Source: Sandaracinaceae bacterium
GTDB lineage: Bacteria; Myxococcota_A; Polyangia; Polyangiales; Sandaracinaceae
Length of the DNA: 64,000 nt
Direction of reading: 5' to 3'
Assembly (NCBI GenBank): GCA_040218145.1
Contig: JAVJQK010000050.1
Coordinates: 62,001-126,000, forward strand
Shown here: positions 8,591-16,733 of the stretch, in pieces
Layout of the letters: each line of letters begins with the position of its first letter
Numbering within the stretch: position 1 is the first letter of the stretch
The notes under the pieces: model-generated
Told to the model about the DNA's origin: nothing
Databases searched by the model: none
Seen by the model: the letters and a program-made list of their open reading frames with translations, nothing else
Made by a program: the position numbers and the translations under genes

Positions 8591-9997
8591 TCAGTCCTGC
8601 CAGTAGAAGAGCAGGTCCTCGATCGACAGCGGCTCGCGGTCGCCGAAGAAGTAGACCGGCAGCCCCTCGAACGTCCGGGTGAGCAGCTCGTCGTCGAGGA
8701 TCTCCAGGTCCGCCTCTGTCAGCGCGCGATGGACCGCCGCCGGGAGACGACTCTCGGCCATGACCCACGGGCCGAGGTCGCTCACCTTCACGCTGAGGTC
8801 GGCCGTGGCGACGACGTGATAGGTGCCGGCGCCCTGCTGGTTCGCCGCGCCGGCCGAGACGGGGGCGGCGGGCGCGAAGCCCGCGGCGTCCAGCGCCGCG
8901 TGCGCTGACCGTGCTTGCTCCGGGCATGCGGGCTCCGGGCTCGGGCGCGCGTCGGTCGGAGCCGTCGAGAGCAGCCCCTCGACGAGGAGGCGCGGGTCCG
9001 TCTCCCGCTGCGCCGGGAGATGCTCTCGCAAGATCGCGCGGCGGATGTCCTCGGGCACACCGGGGTGCTCCAGGCGCGGCTGACCGACTTGCCTCCACCG
9101 CGTCTCGATCTGCAGGCGCGTGGCCTCGCAGGGCGCCTTCCTCGCTGCGGCGACCAGGGCCCAGCACGCGGCGGCCGCGTCTCCGGTGAGCGATGGCGGG
9201 GCGTCGCGGCAGCGGGCCAGCGCGTCGAGGCGCGCGTCCGCGAACCCGAGCAAGTCTGCCGTCGAGACCGTCGTCGCCACCAGCCGCTCGTGGGCCGCGT
9301 GCGCGACCGCGACGTGCGGGTCAGCCAGCGCGCCGAGGCAGCCCGCCACCGACGGCGCGGGATCGAGCGCCAGGCCGGTGAAGCGCGCCGCGGCGGTTGG
9401 GCCCTCCTTCGACAGGCCGGCCCACGAGCCCGTCCGCGCGCCGAGGTGGCGCGTCACGGCCCCCGTCCCGCGCGCCTCTCCGAGCGCCTTCATCGCGTCG
9501 CGAGCCGCCTGATGGCGATGCGTCCAGGGACAGAACACGAGCTCGCACAGCGGGCCCGCGGCCGAGAGGTCGCCCATCCGCCCGCGGGCATTCAGCACCG
9601 ACTCGTGCATGCCGTACTTCAGCGCTCGCCCCTCCTGCGCGCGGAGCCACGTGAGGGCCTCGTCCGGCGGGGTCGTCTTCCACGCCTCTTCGAGCACCGT
9701 GAGGCAGGCGCGCGCGACCTCCGTGACCTCCTCGGCGTCGATCACCCGCGTCCAGATCGCTCGTGCATGTGCGTCCGTGGCCCTGCCCACGAGCGCCTGC
9801 GCGCAGGGCACGCGTCGCCACCACGGTCGCTTCGGGTCGCAGAGCACCGCCACCAGCGCGTCGGCGGGCAGCGAGCGGAGCTTCGTCTGGGATGCGGCGC
9901 CAGGCTCGGGCACGGCGGAGATCACGCGCCTGACGTCGAAGTGGGCCACCCGGGGAGCAAGGCACGGGAGCCCGATTCGAACAAGGTCGTCGGTCAC
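8591..9997 (-). CDS. Hypothetical protein, HEAT-like helical repeats
   Basis: A 468-aa protein without a signal peptide; start GTG 9997. Residues about 40-330 are a run of amphipathic Ala/Leu-rich helices with patterns like LCDPKRPWWRRVPCAQALVG and CLGALADPHVAVAHAAHERL, which suggest HEAT/armadillo-type repeats used for protein binding. After a Pro/Ala-rich linker (about 350-385) there is a small C-terminal domain (TYHVVATADLSVKVS to the end) that is mixed alpha/beta and acidic. I do not recognise a family. It is convergent with the decarboxylase gene and lies 60 bases downstream of the nuclease-like lipoprotein gene on the same strand. Confidence 0.55.
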   Translation of the reverse strand: MTDDLVRIGLPCLAPRVAHFDVRRVISAVPEPGAASQTKLRSLPADALVAVLCDPKRPWWRRVPCAQALVGRATDAHARAIWTRVIDAEEVTEVARACLTVLEEAWKTTPPDEALTWLRAQEGRALKYGMHESVLNARGRMGDLSAAGPLCELVFCPWTHRHQAARDAMKALGEARGTGAVTRHLGARTGSWAGLSKEGPTAAARFTGLALDPAPSVAGCLGALADPHVAVAHAAHERLVATTVSTADLLGFADARLDALARCRDAPPSLTGDAAAACWALVAAARKAPCEATRLQIETRWRQVGQPRLEHPGVPEDIRRAILREHLPAQRETDPRLLVEGLLSTAPTDARPSPEPACPEQARSAHAALDAAGFAPAAPVSAGAANQQGAGTYHVVATADLSVKVSDLGPWVMAESRLPAAVHRALTEADLEILDDELLTRTFEGLPVYFFGDREPLSIEDLLFYWQD

Positions 9998-10057
9998 CGC
10001 GGTGTTCGCGCGCGCCGCTGCGGGCGTCCCGTCTCGGGGCGCGCTCCGGCGGGCCGC

Positions 10058-11230
10058 TCAGTCCCGGAGCTCGAGGATCGCCGTGACGGGGTTGTGGTCC
10101 GATGCGCGAGAGGTTCGCGCGCTCGCCGTGACGCGGTGGGTACGCACTCGCGTCCCGGAGCGACTCACCCACACGTGGTCGATCTGCCTCGCGGGCGCGC
10201 CCGGGCACGACTGGTGGCCCGCCGATCCGGCGCGCGAATTGTGGGTCGCGCAGTGGTCGTTCACGACTCGATCGGCGGCTCTGCGCGTGTACTTCATGAG
10301 GCCGCTGCGCTCGAAGACGCGCCCGACGCTGCTGTCCGCCGCCGTGTTGAAGTCGCCGCCGAGGACGAAGGGCAGGCGTCGGCTCTCGATCGACTCCACC
10401 GTCCGGCGCGCGGCCTCCTCGCGGAGGTCCTGGTGCTCGGCCCCGGCCGAGAAGTGCACGCTGTAGAACCAGACGCGCCGCCCCGTGGAGACGTGCTCGA
10501 GGAGCGCGCGCACCTGATAGCGCGTGCGCGGCCCTCCTCCTCCCAGGCTGCGCACCGGCGTGGCGAAGAAGCCTTGCGTGTCCAGGCGCCACTCGTCCCG
10601 TCTGAACAGCACGGCGCTGTCGTTGCTGGACCGCTGATCCGTCGAGCCCCAGCGCTGCCCGTGGCGCGTCCGGAGCCGCTCGAGGATCACGCTTCGCTCG
10701 GGCGCGTGGACCTCCTGTACGGCGACCACGGTCAAGCTCTGCGCGGCGATGGTGTCGGCGACGCGCGCCATTCGCGCGGCGTCGTTCGCGTCGAAGCCCA
10801 CGCGCGAGTCTCCCCACGCGCCGTTGTCGAGCTGCGAGGTGCGCACGTTGTACGTGGCGAAGCGGATCGGGATCCAACCCGGCTCGGGCTCCGGCTCGGG
10901 CTCCGGTTCGGGCTCCTGGCATCCCTCGACGTCGGCTGCGCACGCCTGACACTCGTTCTCGACGCACACCTCACTCACTCCGTCGCAGTGGCTCGCGTCG
11001 AGACACTCCACGCACGCGCCGCTCTCCTGATTGCAGACGAGCGCCTCCGCCGCGCACGCGCTCGCGCAAGAGCCTGCGTCCGGGACCGTCGTCTCCACGC
11101 CGCCGTCCGACGCGCTGGCGTCCACGACGCTCGCGTCGGGGCTCCGGTCCGTACCCGAGTCGTCCGCGCATCCGTGCAGCAGGATGAGCGAGCAGCACAG
11201 GAGAGAAGTGCAGAGAGGGGTCGACCGCAT
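10058..11230 (-). CDS. Lipoprotein with endonuclease/exonuclease/phosphatase domain
   Basis: A 390-aa exported lipoprotein with a metal-dependent phosphoesterase domain. I start at ATG 11230 because it gives a clean signal peptide ending in LLHGC and has a GAGG site about 7 bases upstream; an earlier ATG (11305) would bury the signal. After the lipid Cys there is a Ser/Asp/Ala linker, a Cys-rich module (about ten Cys, CxxC-like spacing) of the kind seen in many myxobacterial surface proteins, and a Glu-Pro repeat. The catalytic domain has FATYNVRTSQ, VVAVQEVH, LGGDFNT and a terminal SDHNPV, the core motifs of the EEP superfamily (DNase I, sphingomyelinase). It could cleave nucleic acid or phospholipid; the substrate is unknown. 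Confidence 0.8.
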   Translation of the reverse strand: MRSTPLCTSLLCCSLILLHGCADDSGTDRSPDASVVDASASDGGVETTVPDAGSCASACAAEALVCNQESGACVECLDASHCDGVSEVCVENECQACAADVEGCQEPEPEPEPEPEPGWIPIRFATYNVRTSQLDNGAWGDSRVGFDANDAARMARVADTIAAQSLTVVAVQEVHAPERSVILERLRTRHGQRWGSTDQRSSNDSAVLFRRDEWRLDTQGFFATPVRSLGGGGPRTRYQVRALLEHVSTGRRVWFYSVHFSAGAEHQDLREEAARRTVESIESRRLPFVLGGDFNTAADSSVGRVFERSGLMKYTRRAADRVVNDHCATHNSRAGSAGHQSCPGAPARQIDHVWVSRSGTRVRTHRVTASARTSRASDHNPVTAILELRD

Positions 11231-11396
11231 GACGCGAGCCTCGGTGCCCGCGCCGAGGGGCTCCGAGTCGGGGAGACTGTCGTCCAGGCGCGTCTCGGCG
11301 GTCAAGCGGCGACGAGCAGGCTCGCCATCGAGCGACCGCGCGACTCGGGAGCGATCGAGGAGCCCACGGTTCCGGGGCGGACCTGCTCTCTGCGCC

Positions 11397-12773
11397 TCAG
11401 TCGATGTGCGCGATCACGAGACCGATCTCACCGTCTGGGTCATCGCCGCGGCGCACCTCGCGACCACACAGCTCGACGCTCGAGCTCCCTACGCGCGGGT
11501 GAAAGGCCACCAGGACACCGCCGGCGGGGTGACGCAGGATGAAGCGGGGACGGGCGGACAGTCTGCCGTCCAGGCTCAGGACCCGGCCGTCTCGCGGGTC
11601 GAGGCTGTAGAGCACGTAGTGTTCCGCGGCCCAGCCCTCGAGACCGACGCGACAGTCCACGAACGTCGTCCCGAGCACCTCGAGCGGAACCAGCGCGATC
11701 CCGAACGCCGAGCGCATCACGCCCTCGACGTCGACGGTGAGCGCCCCCGTATAGCCACCGAGAGCGAGCGCCTCCCAGCGGATCGCCCCGTCCGGTGCGA
11801 AACGAATGAAGCCATCGTTCACGCCCACGATCACGTCTTCGTCGACTCGCTCGACGCCCCAGATCCGTCCGTGGTCGACGGTCCACGCCGCCGCGACGCC
11901 TTCGCGCCCGACATGAGCCAGGAGACTCTGCCGCCGGTCGAAGCAAGGAGCGCCTTCGAGGCACACCGGCTCTGTCGCGTCGTGTCGGGCGTTGAAGATC
12001 GAGAGCCACAGAGACCCGTCGCGCTCGACGCCCCCCTGCGGCAGCTCGACCAGCGGCCAGATCCTCTCACGCAGGGCAGAGCTCCAGTGCCAGGCGGGCG
12101 TGCCGTCTAGCGTCATCGTGACGCTGAGCCCGTGCGCGCCGCGCGCCACGCCGAGCGAGCCGAGGTCGAGCTCGTCGGTCCAGGTCGCGAGTCGCCCCTC
12201 ACGCTCGCCGCACTCGGCGCCCGAGCAATCACCGTGCACGGCGTCCAACCAATTCGCGCCGTCGGGGGGCTCGGCGCGGATCACGCTGCCGTCTGCGGCG
12301 GCCAGGTGCTCGGGCGCCGCCTCCCGAACACGCGTCGTCACCACGCGCCCGTGATGCTCGGCCAGCAGCCGCTCGCCGCGCCCACCCACCGCCCAGCGCG
12401 GCGCTCCGTTCGCGTCGAGCGCCAGGGCCACGTGCCCCCGCGGGAGCTCGCGAGGCTCCCCGTCGATGACGACGCGGGCGTCGCGGGGAGCAAGCACGAG
12501 CGCGTAAACGGCGCCGTCCATGTCGACGTCCAGCGCCTCGAGGCGCGTCGCAAAATCTCCGCCGCCGAGCGCGAGCGCCCACCGGGCGTGGCACTCCGCT
12601 TCCACCTCCAGGCGTGGCACACAGTCGGCGCCCGCGTCCTCGAGCCCGGCGTCCCGTGGGGCGGCGTCCCGCGTCCCGCCGTCGGCGGTGGGCGCGGGCG
12701 TCAAGCCGTGATCCGACCAACATCCCGTCGGCAGAACGAGCAGAGGCACCCAGAGGACGAGACCGCGAAGCAT
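11397..12773 (-). CDS. Lipoprotein, beta-propeller-like
   Basis: A 458-aa lipoprotein. The start at ATG 12773 gives the signal MLRGLVLWVPLLVLPTGC with lipobox LPTGC; longer in-frame starts would add an Arg-rich tail that is not signal-like. After an Asp/Ala/Gly linker the protein consists of repeated short beta-strand units, several with GAxRW or DGxxxW patterns like PQQ/WD-type blades (for example NGAPRWAVGG, DGTPAWHWSS, DGAIRWEALAL). This suggests a propeller, but I cannot count the blades with certainty. It lies in a run of similar lipoprotein genes and may be a paralogue of the next two. Function is unknown. Confidence 0.6.
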   Translation of the reverse strand: MLRGLVLWVPLLVLPTGCWSDHGLTPAPTADGGTRDAAPRDAGLEDAGADCVPRLEVEAECHARWALALGGGDFATRLEALDVDMDGAVYALVLAPRDARVVIDGEPRELPRGHVALALDANGAPRWAVGGRGERLLAEHHGRVVTTRVREAAPEHLAAADGSVIRAEPPDGANWLDAVHGDCSGAECGEREGRLATWTDELDLGSLGVARGAHGLSVTMTLDGTPAWHWSSALRERIWPLVELPQGGVERDGSLWLSIFNARHDATEPVCLEGAPCFDRRQSLLAHVGREGVAAAWTVDHGRIWGVERVDEDVIVGVNDGFIRFAPDGAIRWEALALGGYTGALTVDVEGVMRSAFGIALVPLEVLGTTFVDCRVGLEGWAAEHYVLYSLDPRDGRVLSLDGRLSARPRFILRHPAGGVLVAFHPRVGSSSVELCGREVRRGDDPDGEIGLVIAHID

Positions 12774-13118
12774 CGCGGACAGCGTGTCGCGCCGCAAGAA
12801 GAGATGCAACACGGCAGGCGTCGAGGGCGGACGTCGCCGCCTTCGAAACCTGAATCTCCGTTGCTGGCGCTCATCCATCGCGAGGTGACCAGCGGTCGCG
12901 TGCTGGAGGGGCTGGCGGAGTACGGCGACTCGAGCGGCCGGGAGCCGGCCCCCACGTGGGGGTTCCTGCGGCTCGGCCGGGAAGCGAGGAGCCCCGTGCG
13001 CTACGAGATGCCGAGCGGGCGCGGGCGGGGGCCGTGGCGGCTTCGAGGGGCCTGGCCCGCATCGCCCCAGACGGGTTGACGGCGCCGTCGGTCACCATGG
13101 GCGCCGGTCATTCGGGCC
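12774..13118. other. 345-bp intergenic stretch with a perfect 14-bp palindrome
   Basis: No convincing gene. The region lies upstream of one lipoprotein gene and downstream of another, both on the minus strand. It holds a perfect palindrome, CCCCCACGTGGGGG (12949-12962), a possible operator. A plus-strand frame (about 12861-13080) is open and reads somewhat like protein (GRVLEGLAEYGD, PTWGFLRLGRE) but has no start with a ribosome-binding site, so a gene remnant is possible. Confidence 0.35.
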
Positions 13119-14225
13119 TCAGAGCGCACGAAACGTCCCGTCGTCGTAGATGACGACGTGGACGGCCGCGCAGCCAACCCGCTCACGCTGGGACGCGAGG
13201 GCAACGACGAAGCCCTCTCCGTGAGGCCGCATCGCGGCCACGTGGAGGTCGGGACGCACCGAGCTCCACTCCGCGAGCTCCTCCGCGCGTCCATCCGTGA
13301 CGTGGCCCACCGTCTGCTCGAGAGCGTAGAAGATCCGACCACCTTCCGCGGCGGCGACCGAGACGACCGGCCCCGCTCCCGCGGAGAAGACCTGCCACCC
13401 TCCCCACCCGTCGTGGATGGCGACCTGTCCGTCCGCGGTCCCGAGGAACAGCGCGCTCCGCCCGGACATCCACATGGCCGTGAGAGGGGGAGTCACCGGC
13501 ACGTCCGACCGCGGAGCGAGGATGCCCGCGCCTCCGCCGCTCGCGAGCACCGCATCGTCGGTCACCACGTACTGCAGCGTCCGGTCTCCCCATAGCCCGA
13601 GCACCGTGCGTGGCGCGGGGCCCTCGAGCGACATCCTGTGGGTGCGGCCCTCGTCGTCGGTCACCGCTCCGCCGCTCCCGTCTACGAGAACGCCCCCCAG
13701 GGCGAACGGCGACCGCCCGTCCCCGGGGGCGAGGAGCCACAGCTCCCCAGGCCCTGCTCGCATGACCGCCGCGTCTTCCCGAGTGGCTCTCGCAGGCCAG
13801 GCATCCAGACAAGAGGCGCGCCCTCTCCCGTCGACCCTCGTGACACCGCACTCGCTGGGCCAGAGCAGATGGCCGCTCTCCACGTGCCGGACGTTCCGAA
13901 TCTCTGCGCCGAGGTCCACCGCCGACAGGCGCGTCTCCCAGCGACCTCCTCGGTGCACGACGAGGTGCACCCTCGACTGCCCTTCGAGCTCCGCCCTCAC
14001 GAGCACCGCGATCTCTTCACCGTCCGAGCTGAGATCGACCGCCGCCGTGCGGCCAGGGAGACCGCAGAAGTCTCCTGGGCCATCGACGCCCGGGAGCGGG
14101 GCCTCCCACGGGCCGGCGTCGTCGCGTGTCGAGGCGTCGACGGGCCCGTGACTGTGCGAGCATGCTGCCACGAGAGACAGCAGCGCCGTCAGGCAGAGCT
14201 CAGAACCGGCGGAAGCGTGTGCCAT
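13119..14225 (-). CDS. Lipoprotein, beta-propeller-like
   Basis: A 368-aa lipoprotein with signal peptide and lipobox LVAAC near residue 22. It begins at ATG 14225, overlapping the end of the upstream lipoprotein gene by 26 bases, so the two are translated from one message. The mature part is all-beta in character with repeated GELWLLAPGDG- and GRSALFLGTADG-like strands, suggesting a propeller. Its C-terminus (VHVVIYDDGTFRAL) closely parallels that of the upstream neighbour (AMVIWFDGTRFRRF), which supports duplication. No catalytic motif. Function is unknown; sensing or surface binding is a guess. Confidence 0.6.
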   Translation of the reverse strand: MAHASAGSELCLTALLSLVAACSHSHGPVDASTRDDAGPWEAPLPGVDGPGDFCGLPGRTAAVDLSSDGEEIAVLVRAELEGQSRVHLVVHRGGRWETRLSAVDLGAEIRNVRHVESGHLLWPSECGVTRVDGRGRASCLDAWPARATREDAAVMRAGPGELWLLAPGDGRSPFALGGVLVDGSGGAVTDDEGRTHRMSLEGPAPRTVLGLWGDRTLQYVVTDDAVLASGGGAGILAPRSDVPVTPPLTAMWMSGRSALFLGTADGQVAIHDGWGGWQVFSAGAGPVVSVAAAEGGRIFYALEQTVGHVTDGRAEELAEWSSVRPDLHVAAMRPHGEGFVVALASQRERVGCAAVHVVIYDDGTFRAL

Positions 14226-15420
14226 CGAACCAGATCACCATGGCCGGACCGCACTCGTACTCGGTGAAGCGAAAGTCGAGGAGCGCGAGATAGACCTCAC
14301 CGGTCTCGCGGTCACCGGTCAGATCTTCGAATCGATGATCCCCGCGTTCGCCACCCACCGTGGCGATGACCTCCTTCCGACCGTCCGCGTGCACCTGGCC
14401 GAAGTCGTACGCGGTCAGGTAGTACAGGACGTCTCCGTCGTGCCAGAGCCGGCTGGGCGCTCCCTCCGGGAAGTCGGCCGCGATCCCCGCCACGCCGTCG
14501 ACGTACCGGGTGACGCCACCGGAGGTCGCGATCCAGACCGCGCCTCCAGGCTCGGTCGCCATCGCCAGGTAGGTCGCGGTCTCGGCATAGAGCACCTGAG
14601 AGATCGTCCCATCCACCGGTCCGGCGTAGAGGCTACGGGCGGTGAGGGCGTAGACCCGGTCGCCCTCGCGCACGACCTCGATCGGGTACTCCCACACCTC
14701 GAGCGCGTGCTCCGTGCGGCGGGATCCGTCGGCGTCAAGCCGCACCAGCTCCTCTTGCAGCAGAAGCCAGCCACCGGCGCCGTCCTCCGCCATGGCCGCC
14801 GAGTGCACACGCTCCTCCGCGAAGAGGCAGCGCGGGGTGGAGACGCCGTCGAGCGCGAGCAGAGGGCAAGCGGGAGAGTCCACGGCCCAGACCACGTCAC
14901 CCGAGGGCACAGCGAGCCCGCGCGGGAACTCGCTCCCCGGCTCTCTCGGAGAGGCGAGCCACGTCACCCAGCCCGTCCCGTCGTTGTGAAGCACGCTGAC
15001 ACCGTCGCGGAAGGGCGAGAAACCTCCGAACGTGTCGTTGTCGACGGAGAGCAGCAGGAACAAGCCAGCCTCGCCCGCGACGAGCCGGACGGGAGCGTCG
15101 AGGCTGGGAATGCCAGCATAGGGAGAACATGCCGGCGTCGTGCTCTCCCGCCAACCCGCCATCTCGTCCAGCTCGATACCCTCGGGGGTCCAGGCCGGAG
15201 CAGGGGGCGGGTCGGGAAACACACGCGGTCCAGAGTCGAACAGCCCACCCTCGGCGACCGGCGGCCTTCCAGACTCGGGGGCGGCGTCCCTGACCCCAGC
15301 CTCCTCCGGGATCGGCTGGGCCCCACATCCCGCTGCCAGCATCAGCATGGCAAAGAGCGGCGCGTAGCTGCAGCCAGGGGGGCGCGGTGTACGTGCGGTC
15401 AGGGTCACCATCGGTGTCAT
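14200..15420 (-). CDS. Lipoprotein, beta-propeller-like
   Basis: A 406-aa exported protein. I chose ATG 15420 because it places a hydrophobic signal (YAPLFAMLMLAAGC) with lipobox LAAGC about 35 residues in; a second ATG lies three codons later (15411). The reading frame stays open further upstream only because it runs antisense-like through the small lipoprotein gene. The mature region has repeated short units with VVWAVDS, AVWIATSGGVTRY and DVLYYL patterns, like two-component-regulator or SMP-30-type propeller blades. It overlaps the downstream gene by 26 bases. Function is unknown. Confidence 0.6.
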   Translation of the reverse strand: MTPMVTLTARTPRPPGCSYAPLFAMLMLAAGCGAQPIPEEAGVRDAAPESGRPPVAEGGLFDSGPRVFPDPPPAPAWTPEGIELDEMAGWRESTTPACSPYAGIPSLDAPVRLVAGEAGLFLLLSVDNDTFGGFSPFRDGVSVLHNDGTGWVTWLASPREPGSEFPRGLAVPSGDVVWAVDSPACPLLALDGVSTPRCLFAEERVHSAAMAEDGAGGWLLLQEELVRLDADGSRRTEHALEVWEYPIEVVREGDRVYALTARSLYAGPVDGTISQVLYAETATYLAMATEPGGAVWIATSGGVTRYVDGVAGIAADFPEGAPSRLWHDGDVLYYLTAYDFGQVHADGRKEVIATVGGERGDHRFEDLTGDRETGEVYLALLDFRFTEYECGPAMVIWFDGTRFRRF

Positions 15421-15443
15421 GTTTTCTTTTGTTCGAGTGTAGT

Positions 15444-15878
15444 GGTCCCAGCTGCCACCAGACGCATGCCGTGTTCCGGGTCGCGCCTTCAGCCGCCGTC
15501 CGCGGCGCCGGCGTCGTCGCACAAGCGAATCGCGCAGCGACGGAGACCCGCCGTCGTACAAATGCACGAGTTGCAGCCGTCGTAGCAGGCGCTCTCGTAC
15601 CCCGGCGGGGGCGGCGGGTCGAACGGGACGCACTCGGGGGCGCACTCGGCGGCGGGCAGAGGCTGCGGCTCTCCGGCGCAGCCCAGCGCCAGGAGCACGC
15701 ACGCCGTGATGAGCGCAGCGAGTGCAGGCTTCATGTCCTCTCCGGGTCAAGTTGGATCGCGAACGTCACGCCGCTCCATCATGGCGCGCCGAGCGCGGGC
15801 CGCCAAGCTGCGCGTCGCCCCGCCCGAAGCGACGCGACTTCGGCCATTCTCCGCCGGGGATGGTGGAGGAGGCACGGC
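15444..15878. repeat. 435-bp direct repeat, copy 1
   Basis: This segment is repeated at 17783-18217 in the same orientation with a constant offset of 2,339 bases and no insertions or deletions, only scattered substitutions. It contains a complete small lipoprotein gene (minus strand) and, at its right edge, the first 19 bases of a kinase gene in the plus direction. Homology stops abruptly on both sides. Copy 1 carries only a truncated kinase start, so it looks like the derived copy. Confidence 0.92.
15489..15734 (-). CDS. Small Cys-rich lipoprotein, copy 1
   Basis: An 81-aa exported lipoprotein. The signal peptide ends in LALGC (lipid Cys19). The short mature chain has nine further cysteines in pairs (AECAPEC, SACYDGCNSCIC, RRCAIRLC), suggesting a compact disulfide-rich domain, and ends in an Asp/Ala/Gly tail. 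A near-identical paralogue lies at 17828-18073. Substitutions between the copies keep all the cysteines and both frames are intact, so both copies may be under selection. Function is unknown. Confidence 0.7.
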   Translation of the reverse strand: MKPALAALITACVLLALGCAGEPQPLPAAECAPECVPFDPPPPPGYESACYDGCNSCICTTAGLRRCAIRLCDDAGAADGG

Positions 15879-15937
15879 AGGGGACGCCATTGAGTCGTCA
15901 TGCGAGGCCCGGGTGCGCTGTCGACGAGGGTCCTTGA
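15860..15937 (+). pseudogene. Truncated 5' end of a Ser/Thr kinase gene
   Basis: ATG 15860 and the next 16 bases match the start of the intact kinase gene at 18199 (both begin MVEEAR). Just beyond codon 6 the sequences diverge completely and this frame ends after 25 codons. It is what remains of the kinase gene at the edge of the duplicated segment, together with its upstream region. No functional product is expected. Confidence 0.75.
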
Positions 15938-16047
15938 TCGCGGCTCGCACGCCCACTCCACTCGCTCCGGATCGATGGCATATAGGTTTGCCTCGATGCG
16001 TGCCGTGAGCGAGGGCGGCCCTCCTCGATGGACTCCAGCCTGCTCAC

Positions 16048-16190
16048 TCATGCCCCGAGCTCGATGTGCTCGAGCGCGAGCAGGTTCGCCAGCATGATGC
16101 TGTCCAGCTTCATGCGCCGGCGGAGCTCATCAGCCGTGGAGCGCGACGACCTCGCCCTGCGTCCTCGCGCCGCCCAACCACCACGGCGAC
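16048..16190 (-). pseudogene. Possible 3' remnant of an unknown gene
   Basis: On the minus strand, just left of the tandem array, a frame ends with a helix-like C-terminus (DELRRRMKLDSIMLANLLALE and six more residues) and a TGA at 16048. It resembles a real protein end, but the frame runs straight into the tandem repeats with no plausible start, unless translation begins at the internal ATG (16113). It is probably the tail of a gene cut by the rearrangement. Confidence 0.25.
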
Positions 16191-16614
16191 CTTCGCGAAG
16201 CCTCCGAAGTGGTGTCGAACTACCCGGATCGCCTTCGCGAAGCCTCCGAAGTGGTCCGGAACTACCGAGTTGGCCTTCGCGAAGCCCCTCGAGGTGGTTC
16301 GGAACTACCGGGTTGGCCTTCGCGAAGCCTCCGAAGTGGTTCGGAACTGCCGAGTTGGCCTTCGCGAAGCCCCTCGAAGTGGTTCGAAACCACCGAGTTG
16401 GCCTTCGCGAAGCCCCTCGAAGTGGTTTGAAACTACCGAGTTGGCCTTCGCGAAGGCCTCCGAGGTAGTTCGAACTACCCGGATCGCCTTCGCGAAGGCC
16501 CCCGAGGTGGTTTGGAACTACCGAGTTGGCCTTCGCGAAGGCCTCCGAGGTGGTTCGCGTGACTCGATCGCCCTTCGCGAAGCCCCCGCTGGTGGTTCGG
16601 CGCCTCGACGATCG
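16190..16614. repeat. Tandem array, ten units of 42-43 bp with nested palindromes
   Basis: Ten head-to-tail units start at 16190, 16232, 16274, 16317, 16359, 16402, 16445, 16487, 16530 and 16572. Each begins with C plus the perfect palindrome CTTCGCGAAG. Most carry a second inverted repeat of the type CCGAAGTGGTTCGG and end in GAGTTGG or GGATCG. Units differ by a few substitutions. The 42/43-base alternation breaks any reading frame, so the array is not coding. There are no unique spacers, which rules out CRISPR. It lies 120 bases upstream of the gene at 16734. Confidence 0.95.
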
Positions 16615-16634
16615 ATCGGACGCGGCACATCCTC

Positions 16635-16663
16635 TTGCACAGCCAGCAGGATTGTCATAATGT
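16635..16663 (+). promoter_or_regulatory. Weak candidate promoter, AT-rich patch
   Basis: TTGCAC (16635-16640) and TAATGT (16658-16663) are 17 bases apart in the most AT-rich patch of this region, about 70 bases before the start at 16734. Both hexamers match the housekeeping consensus only partly. TTGTCA-TAA-TGTCAA in the same place is an imperfect inverted repeat that could be an operator. Confidence 0.3.
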
Positions 16664-16733
16664 CAACCTGACGCGCCCGCGACAGTATGGACCATGGGGG
16701 GACATGGGGCGGGCCACGGAAAAGGGGGGCGCC

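Noticed and set aside
16190-16614. CRISPR array
   Set aside because: Units are contiguous with no unique spacers, and no cas genes lie nearby.
16028-16671. Plus-strand reading frames through the tandem array
   Set aside because: Repeat lengths of 42 and 43 bases shift the frame between units, and the starts lack ribosome-binding sites.
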